The notes below the pieces were generated by a model, which was given only the letters and a program-made list of their open reading frames with translations, ran no database searches and had not been told where the DNA came from. Positions 1-11,712 of a stretch of DNA of 64,000 nucleotides are shown here, in pieces (position 1 is the first letter of the stretch; every line of letters starts with the position of its first letter). A program made the position numbers and the translations under genes. Source of the DNA: Pseudorasbora parva (taxonomy: Eukaryota; Chordata; Actinopteri; Cypriniformes; Gobionidae); assembly GCF_024679245.1 (NCBI RefSeq), contig NC_090188.1, forward strand, positions 38,473,492-38,537,491. The letters run 5' to 3'.

Positions 1-1453
1 TTATCATAGAGCGATAATGTTGGCAGATCAGTATTATAGTTTATAGAATTAAATAAGACCTAATTAATACTTTTTATTTGTATAATAAGTTGAATAACTT
101 TAATCATATTTTTAGTGTCCCCAACTGAGCAAGCCAAGCCAAAGGCGACAGTGGCAAGGAACCAAAACTCCATCAGGGCATGATGGAGAAAAATAAACCT
201 TGGGAGAAACCAGACTCAGTCGGGGTGCCAGTTCTCCTCTGGCCTATTAACACACCGTGTAAGATTATTATTCTGGCAACCTTACAGGTCAGAAATCATA
301 TTAGATTGGAATATTCAAAATTTCAGGGTATCACGGAAGAGACAGATTTATTTGGAAATAAATGATGGGATGGGGCGTCGATTACACAAGAGTATGAATA
401 CATGAAAGATCGGAATTATTGCGCTGAAGACGGGTTTTGAGCATGTCGTGCCAGTGAGGCAAATTCAGAGGAGACAGCAATTGACACGGCTCAGCAGACA
501 CTCCAGGATGAGCTGGTCATGTCCAGGCAGGTCCACCATCCGATCCGGACACGGCCCAGATCCGGGATAAACCTCGGGATAAACAGAGAGACTAACATTA
601 GCGTAGATGCCACTCTTTTTATGATGTAACGAGTACATCAGGTGTTATGGGAAGTGTTCCCGGTTCCGGCTGACCTAGTTAATGCAGCCTAACAATCAGT
701 CAATTGATTTGAATAATGAAAGTTAAAAATGTTCTATGTGTATGCCATAGTAAAGAGATGTGTTTTTAGTCTAGATTTAAACTGACAGAGTGTGTCTGCT
801 TCCCGAACAATGCTAGGAAGACTTTTCCAGAGTTTAGGAGCTAAATAGGAAAATGATCGACCGCCTGCAGTTGATTTAGATATTCTAGGTATTATCAACT
901 GGCCAGAGTTTTGAGACCGCAATAGACGTGATGGAGTATAATGTGTTAAAAGCTCGCTTAAGTACCGGGGGGCTAAACTATTTAGTGCTTTGTAAGTAAT
1001 AAGCAAGATTTTAAAATGTATGCGATGTTTAATAGGGAGCCAGTGCAGTGTTGACAGAACTGGACTAATATGATCATACTTCCTGGTTCTAGTAAGAACT
1101 CGAGCTGCTGCATTTTGGACCAGCTGGAGTTTGTTTATTAAGCGAGCAGGGCAACCACCCAGTAGAGCATTACAATAATCGAGCCTTGAGCTCATGAACG
1201 CATGTACTAACTGTTCAGCATTTTGCATTGAAAGCATGTGCCGTAATTTAGATATATTTTTAAGATGATAGAATGCGGTTTTACAGATGCTAGAAACGTG
1301 GCTTTCAAATGAAAGATTGGTATCAAAGAGCACACCCAGGTTCCTCACTGACGACGAGGGCTTGACAGAGCAGTCATCAAGTGTTAGACAGTATTCTCGG
1401 TTACTACTTGTGGAGCTTTTCTGTCCAATAATTAAAAATTCAGTTTTATCTAA
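1..1453 (-). mobile_element. L2-type LINE, 3' part (unit 1), 3' end outside window
   Basis: This is the 3' portion of a non-LTR retrotransposon on the minus strand: the end of the reverse transcriptase ORF (about 734-1447) followed by a roughly 0.9-kb 3' UTR. The same element recurs at 25,546 and 47,978. There its tail is visible: a sequence reading AAAGCGCTATATAAATAAAG on the minus strand, then a short ATTG-type repeat, typical of fish L2-like LINEs. Homology stops abruptly near 1,453, so the copy is 5'-truncated. The first window bases match position 25,706, so about 160 bp of tail precede base 1. Confidence 0.8.
734..1447 (-). pseudogene. L2 LINE ORF2 C-terminal fragment
   Basis: This is an open frame of about 237 codons ending at a stop at 734. 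It begins with KTEFLIIG and continues through RNLGVLFD, SRLDYCNALL, QNAAARVLT and LHWLP, motifs characteristic of the region after the reverse transcriptase palm in fish L2/CR1-like LINEs. The endonuclease and the YADD catalytic box are absent, so it cannot be a working polymerase. No initiation codon in good context is present; the frame simply runs in from the truncation point. The same ORF is at 26,427 and 48,867. The third copy has an Asn for Lys change in the motif LWKSLPS. Confidence 0.8.
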
Positions 1454-2570
<1,117 letters not shown>

Positions 2571-2619
2571 TTGGTCTCTTATCTCAAAGACCTTTCTCAG
2601 TGAGAATGGGCAAGTCTTC

Positions 2620-3140
2620 TAGCCTGACAAGCCAGATCCACATCAAGATGTTTGGTCTGGAAACTCACCATTGACGGCTCAATCCGAGGGGCGGATAAAC
2701 GGTTGTCTTTCAAACTCCCTCTGCACGTGATAGGATAGCACTACAACCAACCAGAGCAACGAAGGTGAAACAGAGCTTGTTGATAGATTAAACATTCGCC
2801 GTATCCGGTCGGCAAAACTCTGAACACATCTTCCCTTTTTAAGAATGACTTCAGTGCCGTTCTTTGTTCTTTTCTCAGAGAAAAGCTGAACTCCAAGTCT
2901 TCCAGAGTCACGGTCAGAGCTGATTCGAAAGACCGCCGTTCGCCAGTTTCTGTGTTTACTAGAAGCACGCAAACGCAACTCGAACGTCATTATGGCCCCG
3001 CCCACCGACTCTATACACAATGTGATTGGCCCGGCAAGAGTTTGGTGTTTACAGCTCAGAACTGTATTGAGAGTTGCTAGACGACACTCGCGGACAGATT
3101 AGATTTGCTGCCGCTAGGGTGCGTCTAGATTTCTAGGCTA
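2620..3140. mobile_element. non-autonomous DNA transposon with 9-bp target duplication
   Basis: The element is bounded by TAGCCT and AGGCTA and flanked on both sides by CAAGTCTTC (2,611-2,619 and 3,141-3,149). Joining the flanks restores L2 reading sequence, which shows it landed in the older LINE. It contains a scrap of helicase coding sequence on the minus strand. A 9-bp duplication would suit a Mutator-type element, but the family is not established. Confidence 0.65.
2741..2968 (-). pseudogene. RecQ-like helicase fragment inside the transposon
   Basis: The minus-strand frame contains LRKEQRTALKSFLKREDVF followed by LPTGYGECLIYQ. This resembles the Q-motif and Walker A region of RecQ-type DEAD/DEAH helicases, where the expected P-loop is TGxGKS. 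Here the essential Lys is Glu and the Ser is Cys, and nothing further of the helicase is present. It is therefore a dead captured or degraded piece. Units 2 and 3 carry it at 28,426-28,656 and 50,877-51,107, with MPTGYGECLICQ. Confidence 0.55.
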
Positions 3141-4405
3141 CAAGTCTTCTTCTTCATCAGTTCCTCTATTATGTGGTGTGCCCCAAGGGTCCATTTTAGG
3201 GCCGCTTCTCTTTTCAATGTATATGCTGCCATTGGGTGCCATTTTTAAGAAACATAGGATGTCCTACCACTGCAATGCTGAGGACAGTTTTATCTACCAG
3301 CAAAAACTGACGGTTCTTATCCTGTTTTGACTGTTTTGAGGAGATCAAATGTTGGATGGCTAATCATTTTTTGCAATTAAATGAAAGCAAAAACAAAATT
3401 TAGATTTTAGGCCCATCCAGATCTTCATCTCCTTTTAATTTAGGTTCTCTCTCCGCCAGTGTTCAAGCTAATGTAAGGAATCTCGGGGTTACATTTGATT
3501 CGTCGCTACACTTTGATAAACAAATCAGTTCAGTGGTAAAGGGCAGTTTCTTTCATTTGAGATCAATCGCAAAATTAAAACCAACATATTTAGAGACCAT
3601 AATCCACGCCTTCATAACATCACGTCTGGACTACTGTAATTCTCTGTGCTGTGGCCTGCCTCTCCTACAATCTCTCGCCTGCAAATGATCCAAAATGCTG
3701 TAGCGAGACTTCTTACCGGCACAAAAGAGAGATTTTAGCGACTTTACACTGGTTTCCTGTATCGGGTCTAATGCATTTATATTTTGTATCTGCCTTGTTT
3801 CTTTTTATGTTTTCTATTTATATGCACATTGTCTTACTGTACAGCACTTTGGTGTAACTCTGTTGCTTTTGAATGTGCTTAGAAATGAAATTTGACTTGA
3901 ATCTGTATATGACCCGTTTAAATAAAAGAATAATTTATATGTTGAACTCCTCTGATGATGTATTTTTTATTACCTTTCTGGACATGCACAGTATAGTGTG
4001 AATATAGTTGGATACGCTCTCGGACTAATATAAAATATCTTAAAGCTACACTGTGTGATATTTTCCCCCATCTAGCGGTGTAAAGGTATATGACAAGCCA
4101 GTGACTATTAGTTTCTGTTCCTCTCAATTACGATTTCGTTTTAACTCCTACGGTGGCCGATTTAGTCCAAGATTAGCATGGCTTCCAGTTCGACCTCGTC
4201 CACGAGTGCCATCGAGTGTTAAAACGCGAAAGGCGAAGCTTGAATTTACGGGTATGTCCCTCTTTGGCTAATGTACTTTCAAGATGGAGGGGCAACATGG
4301 CGACCAGCATTCGAACCCCTCACCCGTATGTATTTTCAATGGCATATTATAAACTTACGAGAATACTTTATTACTTGAAAGAAGTAAATATACATTAATG
4401 AGGAC

Positions 4406-6011
4406 AGGCGTCGCTAGGCCCTTTTTAGGGGGGCTTCAGCCTTCAGACTTATGCCTCAGCCCCCCTAAAAAATATGTGATTAACCTTTAAAATATATGAA
4501 AGCTGGTGGCAGGCTTAGGCTTCGTCCCGTCTTTTAGTCTGTCTGTGTGTTGAGTTCTTCAATTCGCTGCCGCAGCGGCGCCGAGCAGAGCGCACGTCAG
4601 AAGCAGAAGTGTGTGTATGTGTGTGTGTGTGTGTAAATCTGAGCCTCATTGGTCTGTTACCGCTCCTCAATGTCAAAATATTTCAGAAAACCAATCAAAT
4701 CAGAGTAGGCGGGCTTTATGTTCAAACAGAAACTGCTGAGGCCATGAGCGCGAATTTTAGGAGCGCAACTCGACAACGAAAGCGGGAGAAATGTAAGCAG
4801 TTGAAATAAACATTTATGTTTGACAGCTGCTGCTTTAAGTTAGAAATGATAAACAATAGACAAAAATATTCAGGCAAATGAATAATCATTTGTCTAATTT
4901 CGTTATTCTGAGATGAAAATTTGCCTAGGCCTAATTAACAAACAAGAAATATTAACAAAGCAATTTTCAACAGATTAGGCATATTGATAATGAATGTGTA
5001 TATATTGTAAATTAATATAATTCCATTTGTAACCCTCAGTAAATTAAAAAAAATCTCAGTTTTTTTCAGTATTGGGCATATTAGTAATGAATCAGTTTAT
5101 ATAGTGAATTAATTTAATAAACTTAAACTTTAATAAACAGTACATTAACATGTCTAAGAAAATTATTCATAAAACATATAAATGTAGGTTAATATGTAGG
5201 CCTAAACCATATTTTTACTTTCTTCGCTGACGAAAATGGAAAAACTAGTCTAGCCTATATCAGTCAAAGCTCAGCGTTGTGAGGGGAAGAGTCAGGGCAA
5301 GATAAAAACAGAGAAAGACAAATAATTACTGCCCAGTGAAATGGTTTTCAAGCTATTGTTATCTAATTGTTTGGCCTTCAGAACATCTTAAAATGCACAT
5401 ATGTAGATCATAGAATTCAAATTTTTTGGGGGGACCATGCCCCTGAACCCCCCTAAAATTTGGGATCTCTGTGAATATAAACCTGCCAACATTATTGGGT
5501 ACACTCTAAAAAATGCTGGGTTAAAAACAACCCAATTTGGGTTGAAAATGCACTAACCCAACAATTGAGTTGTTTTAACCCAATGGTTGAGTTGTTTTAA
5601 CCCAGTAGTTGAGTTGTTTTAACCCAGTGGTTGAGTTGTTTTAACCCAGTGGTTGGGTTAAATGTTGCTTAAGACAACCCAATTGCTGGGTAAGAACAAC
5701 TCAACCATTGGGTTAAAACAACCCAATTGTTGGGTCGGTGCATTTTCAACCCAACTTGGGTTGTTTTTTCGAACCCAGCATTTTTTAGAGTGTATGATTA
5801 ATGCATGTATGCTACAAAATGGCCATGCAATAAGGTATTAATATTAGTTTTATACGTAATAATTAACAGCCAATATCCTATGGGTATGCATGTTTGTAAG
5901 CTAGTTAATAGCACAATTTGGACCCCAAACTAAAGTGTGAATTGTTTTTCCATAGGCTACCCTCAATGGGGGCTAAGCCCCCCTAAAATGAAAATCCTAA
6001 AAACGCCCCTG
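4406..6011. mobile_element. hAT-like non-autonomous element with 8-bp target duplication
   Basis: It is flanked by the direct repeat ATGAGGAC (4,398-4,405 and 6,012-6,019). The right end, read inward, is CAGGGGCGTTTTTAGG, and the left end is AGGCGTCGCTAGG. Unit 3 keeps a fuller left end, CATAGGCGTCGCTAGG. Subterminal TTTTAGGGGGGCTT blocks occur in inverted orientation at both ends. No coding potential is recognised. It carries a short (TG)n at 4,609-4,634 and the nested MITE at 5,502-5,792. Confidence 0.7.
5502..5792. mobile_element. 291-bp MITE with TA target site
   Basis: The perfect terminal inverted repeats begin CACTCTAAAAAATGCTGGG, and TA lies on each side (5,500-5,501; 5,793-5,794). 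The interior is built from about four tandem 22-bp units containing GTTGTTTTAACCCA, and the whole element is nearly palindromic. Unit 3 has the uninterrupted target at 53,638, which proves the boundaries. A TA duplication suits Tc1/mariner-like MITEs. Confidence 0.85.
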
Positions 6012-6084
6012 ATGAGGACATATTTTTGAAATAACTAAGTTTTTTTTAGCTAAGAATAAACTAAAAAAGTTACACAGTGTAGCT

Positions 6085-6479
6085 TTAAACTGTGTTCTGA
6101 AGATGAACGGAGGTCTTACGGGTGTGGAACGACATTACGGTGAGTCATTAACAATCAATTTCATTTTTGGGTGAACTAACCCTTTAAACATTAATAAATA
6201 TAAGAACTTAAATAATAAGATAATTCTTCTTATAATAAGTTAAAATAATAACTAAAAAGGAAACATTATATAACCATTGTATTAATATGCAATAATATAG
6301 CAATATATAGTAAAACATAAATAAATTATTTACCAAAACATTTTGATGCATGCAGAGACATCTAGCATTTCTGAGTTATGATGATGCAGAGGAATCACTG
6401 AATCAAAGCTTTGAACTGAGTCATTAAACAGGTTCAAACTTTTTATTAAATAAATCGTCGAAATTAAGTTGTTAACTAT
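6085..6479. other. AT-rich intergenic stretch with a DNA-repeat end
   Basis: Near 6,120-6,186 lies the phrase ACATTACGGTGAGTCATTAA followed by TTTTTGGGTGAACTAACCC, which resembles one end of an abundant cyprinid DNA-transposon repeat (compare 20,566-20,612). The rest is AT-rich and shows nothing else. Confidence 0.5.
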
Positions 6480-6945
6480 TCAATAAATGTGTTCAGGTCG
6501 ATGCGCGGTCACGAGCTCTGCTCATATAGTGATTGTAGTTTTAGTTGCTATGGCGACGCGTGTTATGAATTCTGACTCATCTACACGCGCACCGATCGCG
6601 ATCTGTTGCTGAGAGAGACGAGGCGAATTCACAAACATTTGCAGAATATTTTCTGTGCGATCTTGAGATTTTGAAGCTGAGATTCCTGAGACGAGACTTT
6701 TATTCTGGAAAAACATCGGAGCATATATCCTTTAACTTTTTTACACAGTTATATTTCTGAGTTTTGAGTAACGTTAGTTCTTATTATTTCGAAGTATACT
6801 TTTGTCTTCTTGTTCTTTTCTTATTTTAAACTTTTCTCGAGTTTTGTTTATTTTTTGTTTTTCTTTTCTGAGAGGAGTATTTCTGAGGAGAGTGTATTGT
6901 GTTGTATTGTATTTTGTTGTGTGTTTTGTATTGTTTTTATTGCAG
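6480..6945 (+). promoter_or_regulatory. putative promoter and 5' non-coding region of kinase copy 1
   Basis: This is a CpG-richer block in an AT-rich context. It holds GTTGCTATGGCGAC (6,544-6,557), close to the palindromic RFX X-box, and TGACTCA (6,573-6,579), an AP-1 consensus. A polypyrimidine tract and TTGCAG end at 6,945, so the coding exon starts as a spliced exon at 6,946 and an upstream non-coding exon is implied. GTAACG near 6,767 is one possible donor. The transcription start cannot be placed from sequence. Homology between gene types begins near 6,453. Confidence 0.5.
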
Positions 6946-6956
6946 ATTGGAGGAGG

Positions 6957-9914
6957 ATGTCGATGGCTCATATGATGGCTGAAGAAGGAGGTGAGGGCTT
7001 TAGTTTTTCATTTGTTTATGGGATTTTATGTTATGATGTTGTACAATGATTGACTATATTATTGTGAAGAAAATTGTGTGAGGTAACTCATTTTGATCCC
7101 CCAATTTTGCCAGCAAAGTGATCACATGTATTTGATTCCTGAAATCAACTTTTAATTGACCAATGACATTGATATTGATCATTATTAAAACATGACTAAG
7201 TTAACTTACTATGTGATGAAATATTCCAGCCTCAGGCCGCTTCAGATCCAGGAGAGCCGCCTTCTCTCAGACGGCTGGTCAGGAGGTTTGGAGACCCGGT
7301 TCTGATGACCGTGATCAGGATCCGCTGCCAGACCCGACCCACACACCGATCCTGGAGCTTCCTTCACATTTAGCAGCTCTGTCTTCTGAGTTTTCTGTGT
7401 CCGCAGGTCCGACTGACAGGAGGAGCGAGTGGCAGAGCGGCAGCCGGCGGAGCCAAGATGATGGACACCCGTCCACTCCATCCAAACGCTTTCGCAGAGG
7501 TCAGAAAAGGCTTTTATTAATGAAGTTATGGCTCAGTTAACATATAATGTGTTATTGAAAATAGAAAGTTGAAAAAAAATGATGTTACAATTTGATGTGA
7601 CTACTGACATTGATTATTAATATTATTAAAAATGTCTTCACCAGGCATCATGTCCACATCATCTTTGTCCCTCTCTGAGGACATTATAGTGCGGCGGTTC
7701 TGTAGAGAGACGTTTAGCCTCAGCAGCAGAGGCTCGTACATCGTCGACTGGAGGTGGAGTGGCGATAGATCAGACAGCCGAAACGAACAGGGCAGTTGCA
7801 GCGACTGTTCTTTGTCCAGGTCCGACAGCCTGGAAGAGTGGACGTGCCCTCCGCTGCCAGGTCAAGTTCCCGTCGAGCCAGCGGAGACTTCACATGGCCT
7901 TAAGGAGGCTTCACCAGTGAAGAGCTCAACAGGTGAGACTCAAATAAAGCTGGGCGGTGTAAAGGGTACAGGTACAATTGATTAAACTTTACTGGTAACC
8001 ATTTTAACAGTAAAATGTAAGTCTATTTAATTTCATGATTGCCTAATTTGACGTCAGAGATGTTTGTAATAATTCAGTTTTGTTTTCTTCATGTCAGAAA
8101 AACCTTCAGTATGTAGGAAGAGGAAAGGAGTTGGTCCTTTCCTCAGGAACGCGTGGAAGGCTATGAAGCGTTCGCTCCTTTGCTGTTGTCTCAGTGCTGT
8201 TGATGTTGTGGAGACTTTTGTTCCTCCAGCGGATCTGGAGCCAGAGCCTGATCCTGGTCCATCATCACCTGATCCCGATCACGCTGGAGTCAAACCAAAT
8301 AATGGTCAGTCTGCAGACATTATTTCTCCAACATTCTTCTAAACCGTATTATCGTCTTGTTTGAACTGACTTTTTTCATATAAAACAAAGGATGTAGCAA
8401 ACTCATATATTTCTCATATTTTCTTTTTCAGACTCCTTTGAGACTCTCTATCACGTGGGCGAGATGATTGGATCCGGAGGATTCGGAAGAGTGTTCAAGG
8501 GAACTCGGAAATTTGATGGCAAAAAGGTAAAGCAATCTTGCATCAAAACATATTTATTCAGATGGGTTAATACTTAGATGCTCAAATCATAAATGTTATG
8601 TCCAAAGTCAGGTGGTTGAACACTTTGACTGAACACTTTTTTTTTTTTTTTTGCAGGTTGCCATCAAGCAGATGCGCAAAATGGACAATAATTGTTATCT
8701 TGATATTGTAAGTTGGTCTAAAGTTGATTGAGTATTTGTTGTTTAAGAGCTGATTACTGTAGTCAATACACCTGGAGGAAGCATTAGGTGTAAATGTAAT
8801 AGATCAATAAACCTGGAAAGGCTCTGATGATCGTATCTATAAAGATCAAAGAAAAGTTTTCTTCCGATTTTTACCCAGCTAACCTTCTGTCTTCTACTTT
8901 CCTCTAGCCTGGCCATCCCGAACCTCTCGTTACAGAAGTGGCGCTGCTGCTTATGATGAGGAAAGAACCCATAAGCCCCTACGTCATACAATTATACGAC
9001 TGGTTTGAACATCCTCGGACATTCAGTCTCATAATGGAGTTCCCTGAACCCTGCGAGAGCTTGCTGGACTTCATCATTCGGGATCCTCAACTGGATGAAA
9101 CTACAGCACGGGTCCTCATGCGACAGGCTGTGCTGGCAGTACAACACTGCATCGAGCATGGCGTCTTTCATAATGACGTTCATGCACAGAATTTCCTGGT
9201 GAAGACAAACACGTTAGAGCTCAAGCTGATAGACTTCGGCTGCGGTCAGCTACTTAGTGCTGATGGCTACGAGAGAAAAATATACCGTGGTGAGTATTTT
9301 TGGAGTCTGGAAACCTGGATGTAGTGACTTTCTGATTATTTGATACTTTGAAAAAAATTGCTCAACAATGTGCAAATGTGTTGCTTACAGGAATACAGGC
9401 TTACTGCCCACCTGAAGTCTTCACAGAATCTCGATTCCACGCCGTCCCAACAAATGTCTGGGCTCTAGGAGTGTTGTTGTTCGAGATGGTGAACGCACGT
9501 TCTCCCTTTGGCAACAGAACGGACATCACACAAGCCAAAGTTACATTTCAGAACTCCAACTTATCCAAAGGTGAGTGAAAAATATTGACAACATTGATAA
9601 ACACACACATAAAGCAAAATCTCTGAACAGAAACAGGTAAAGGTGAAGTATGTAAGATTTTTCATGTTTAAATACGTTGAGTTTATTGTCCATCAGATGC
9701 TGTTTTCATAGATGCCAACATTCGTGTCACATGGTCATGACTAACCAGCTTTCTCCTTAATAAAATTTGCACAGAATGCAGTGATCTGATTAGACAGTGC
9801 CTAGCCCGGGATCCAACGAAACGGCCGACGTTAGAGCAGATGTTACAACATGAATGGATTAGAAATGATCTGGAGAAGTTCAGGAGAAGATCAGGAGATT
9901 TACTCGATCAGTGA
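6957..9914 (+). CDS. PIM-like serine/threonine kinase, copy 1 (unit 1, type A)
   Basis: Nine coding exons give 548 residues: 6957-6990, 7230-7499, 7645-7932, 8098-8304, 8432-8526, 8657-8707, 8908-9289, 9391-9570, 9775-9914. All introns are GT-AG and the phases fit. The ATG at 6,957 has A at -3 and follows an acceptor at 6,945. Residues 1-266 are Ser/Arg/Pro-rich and probably disordered; a basic stretch (204-222) precedes CCC (226-228). The kinase domain starts near 272, with glycine loop GSGGFG (280-285), VAIK Lys302, alpha-C Glu325, PIM-type hinge EFPEP (359-363), DFG (424-426) and PPE (449-451). The catalytic loop is HNDVHAQN (403-410): Arg of HRD is Asn and the catalytic-loop Lys is His, while Asp405 and Asn410 remain. 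PIM kinases phosphorylate Ser/Thr in growth and immune signalling; activity of this one is uncertain. Confidence 0.85.
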
Positions 9915-10680
9915 TTTCAGGTGTGAGGAAGTGTAACAGACAGAGTAGGATTATTATCATTTAGCTTCAATTCTGGATTATTTGTAGTGCAGTTTAATTT
10001 ATACAGCGCTTTATACAATACAGATTGTTTCAGAGCGGCTTCACAGTAATAAACAGGAAAATAACACAATCATTGATTCAATCGCAAGAATTCGGTTCTG
10101 TTGTAAATCAGCTCTAAAAAACCTTCATGAGTTGACATGTTCATCTAATCTTTGTATTGGATAGGAAATAACACTTGCTGTCCTTGGTGAAGGGCTTGAG
10201 CTGGAGACTTGAGCCGAAGCCTGAAGTCTGACCTCGACCTGCCAGAACTCGAGCCGCCACACCAGAGATCAGAGCCGGCCCACGTCTGAGCAAGAACACG
10301 AGAGATCCAAGACATCAACTCATCACAGACACTTTTGCTTTGTTTTAAAAATCATTTCTGCTAAGACAACCCATCTTTATTTATGTAGTGTTTTATAAAT
10401 GACCAATCAATCTCTTCGACGAATTAAACAGGTTTTTACTGAATACTGCTCCATTTCTGTAGACTCTGTTGCTCCCGTTAAGCCCAGGAAAGCTGAGGGA
10501 AAGGCCCCGCTCAGCCTTGGCTAAATGATTTTACTCGCTCTCTTTGACAAGAGTGTTGTAAGGCAGAGCGGAAGAGGAAAAGCGATAAACTCCAAGTATC
10601 TTAATGTTTAAGTGCATGCGTAACCAGTTACCAAAAATCAGGGAAAGAGGCAAAATCTAAATTCCTCTCAAAACTCAGAC
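9915..10680 (+). other. 3' UTR and shared downstream flank of kinase copy 1
   Basis: AATAAA at 10,048-10,053 is the first polyadenylation signal after the stop, about 134 bp downstream. It lies just after a diverged copy of the L2 tail (about 9,991-10,046, TATACAGCGCTTTATACAAT). The following 600 bp are shared with the other copies but contain no recognised gene. Homology with the type B gene flank ends at 10,675. Confidence 0.5.
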
Positions 10681-11343
10681 CCAGGTTTGAAGTTTGCAGT
10701 TTTTCTCTCTCAAATATTACAAGCACACACACCCTATTTTTTTATGTGTATACATACACCCCCCCCCCCCCCCCACACACACACACACACACTTCTGACC
10801 AACTGAGAAAAAAAGCATTACAATTATTCACTCTACCAACGGTGATTAAATCTAACAACTACTTAGTCTTAGCTCATATAATTCGTTTTCTAATTGTTAA
10901 TGTTAACAGCATAGCACTGCGTCACTGTATTTGTCTTCTAGCGTAGATTTCAATTTCCGTACAGTCCAATCTTGTGCTTTTGACCAAGGGTGAATCTCCA
11001 GTTATCTCTGATGATTGTCGTTTGGGTCTTTTACTCTTTTTACAACCTGCCATCAAAATGATAAGTTTAATTACTCCAGCTGCTGTGAGAAAAGGCTGAA
11101 GAATCCGCTGAAGAACAGGAGGTCCGCTCCTCATGTGTGTTATAGCCCGCAAAGACATGCTTGAATTTCCCATGGTTCCCTATGAAGATATCATGATTTT
11201 TGCTTGTGGGTGATTAAAACATCTCCACAATCTGCTTTTGAATAAATATCGTAATATCATGCTACAGCACACATTTTATCAGATGCAGTTGTTGCCTCCG
11301 TTATAGCTATAGGCTACAACTCGATGTACATCCACATCAAATG
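10681..11343. other. intergenic stretch with (C)n(CA)n tract
   Basis: It contains a poly-C run merging into (CA)n at about 10,757-10,792. The remainder is unassigned. A minus-strand open frame of 83 codons at 10,922-11,173 contains a KKSKRPKRQ basic patch, but I do not recognise it and do not call it a gene. Confidence 0.5.
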
Positions 11344-11597
11344 TTAAAGGGGGGGTGAAATGCTGTTTCATGCATACTGATCTTTTTACACTGTTAAAGA
11401 CATGGAATCCCATACTAAACATGGACAAAGTTTCAAAAGTTAAGGTGGACGTTTGATGGGAGTATTTCTTTGTCAAAAATACTACTTCCGGTTAGTCATA
11501 AGTTTCGGCAATTTTTTTTCGATCATGGGTCCACTTGACGTTAAAATTTCGTAATTTCCTTGTATGGGCTGTACAGACAATTCTACCGGAAGAGCGT

Positions 11598-11632
<35 letters not shown>

Positions 11633-11712
11633 CGAAAGCAACAGGCTACGCCCATCAAAGCGCTGGCTCGTAGGCTGCGCTGCACAGGTGATGTGACTTC
11701 AAGAAATTAACA

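Larger units (their letters stand above)
2575..3905 (+). pseudogene. degenerate L2 LINE (plus strand), split by a DNA transposon
   Basis: Conceptual translation shows decayed reverse transcriptase pieces. LISYLKD-like sequence precedes the insertion. After it come [13 protein letters not shown] near 3,180, a mutated catalytic box (NAED in place of YADD) near 3,280, then VRNLGVTFDSS and SRLDYCNSL up to about 3,650. The 3' end reads ATGAAATTTGACTTGAATC near 3,885, a fish L2-like terminus. Stops and frameshifts break it throughout. Copies lie at 28,259-29,594 and 50,710-52,045. Units 2 and 3 agree with each other against unit 1 in the stretch 3,283-3,345. Confidence 0.75.
4044..6084. mobile_element. 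TTAA-flanked DNA transposon hosting two nested insertions
   Basis: The ends are inverted repeats, AGCTACACTGTGTGA at the left and TTACACAGTGTAGCT at the right. Each is flanked by TTAA (4,040-4,043 and 6,085-6,088). TTAA target sites are used by piggyBac and Kolobok elements. No transposase is visible. Most of its length is a hAT-like insertion (4,406-6,011). Plus-strand frames inside it are short and unrecognised. Confidence 0.65.

Noticed and set aside
3651..3857. Short plus-strand frame starting MACLSYNLSP
   Set aside because: It is an out-of-frame reading of a decayed L2 LINE 3' end.
7242..7481. Minus-strand frame across kinase exon 2, and similar ones at 8,743 and 8,992
   Set aside because: They are shadows of the spliced plus-strand gene. 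They have no domains, and the plus-strand exons explain the conservation.
10922..11173. 83-codon minus-strand frame with a KKSKRPKRQ patch, repeated at 36,614
   Set aside because: No recognisable family, start context or splice structure. The two copies are identical by recent duplication, so conservation is no evidence.
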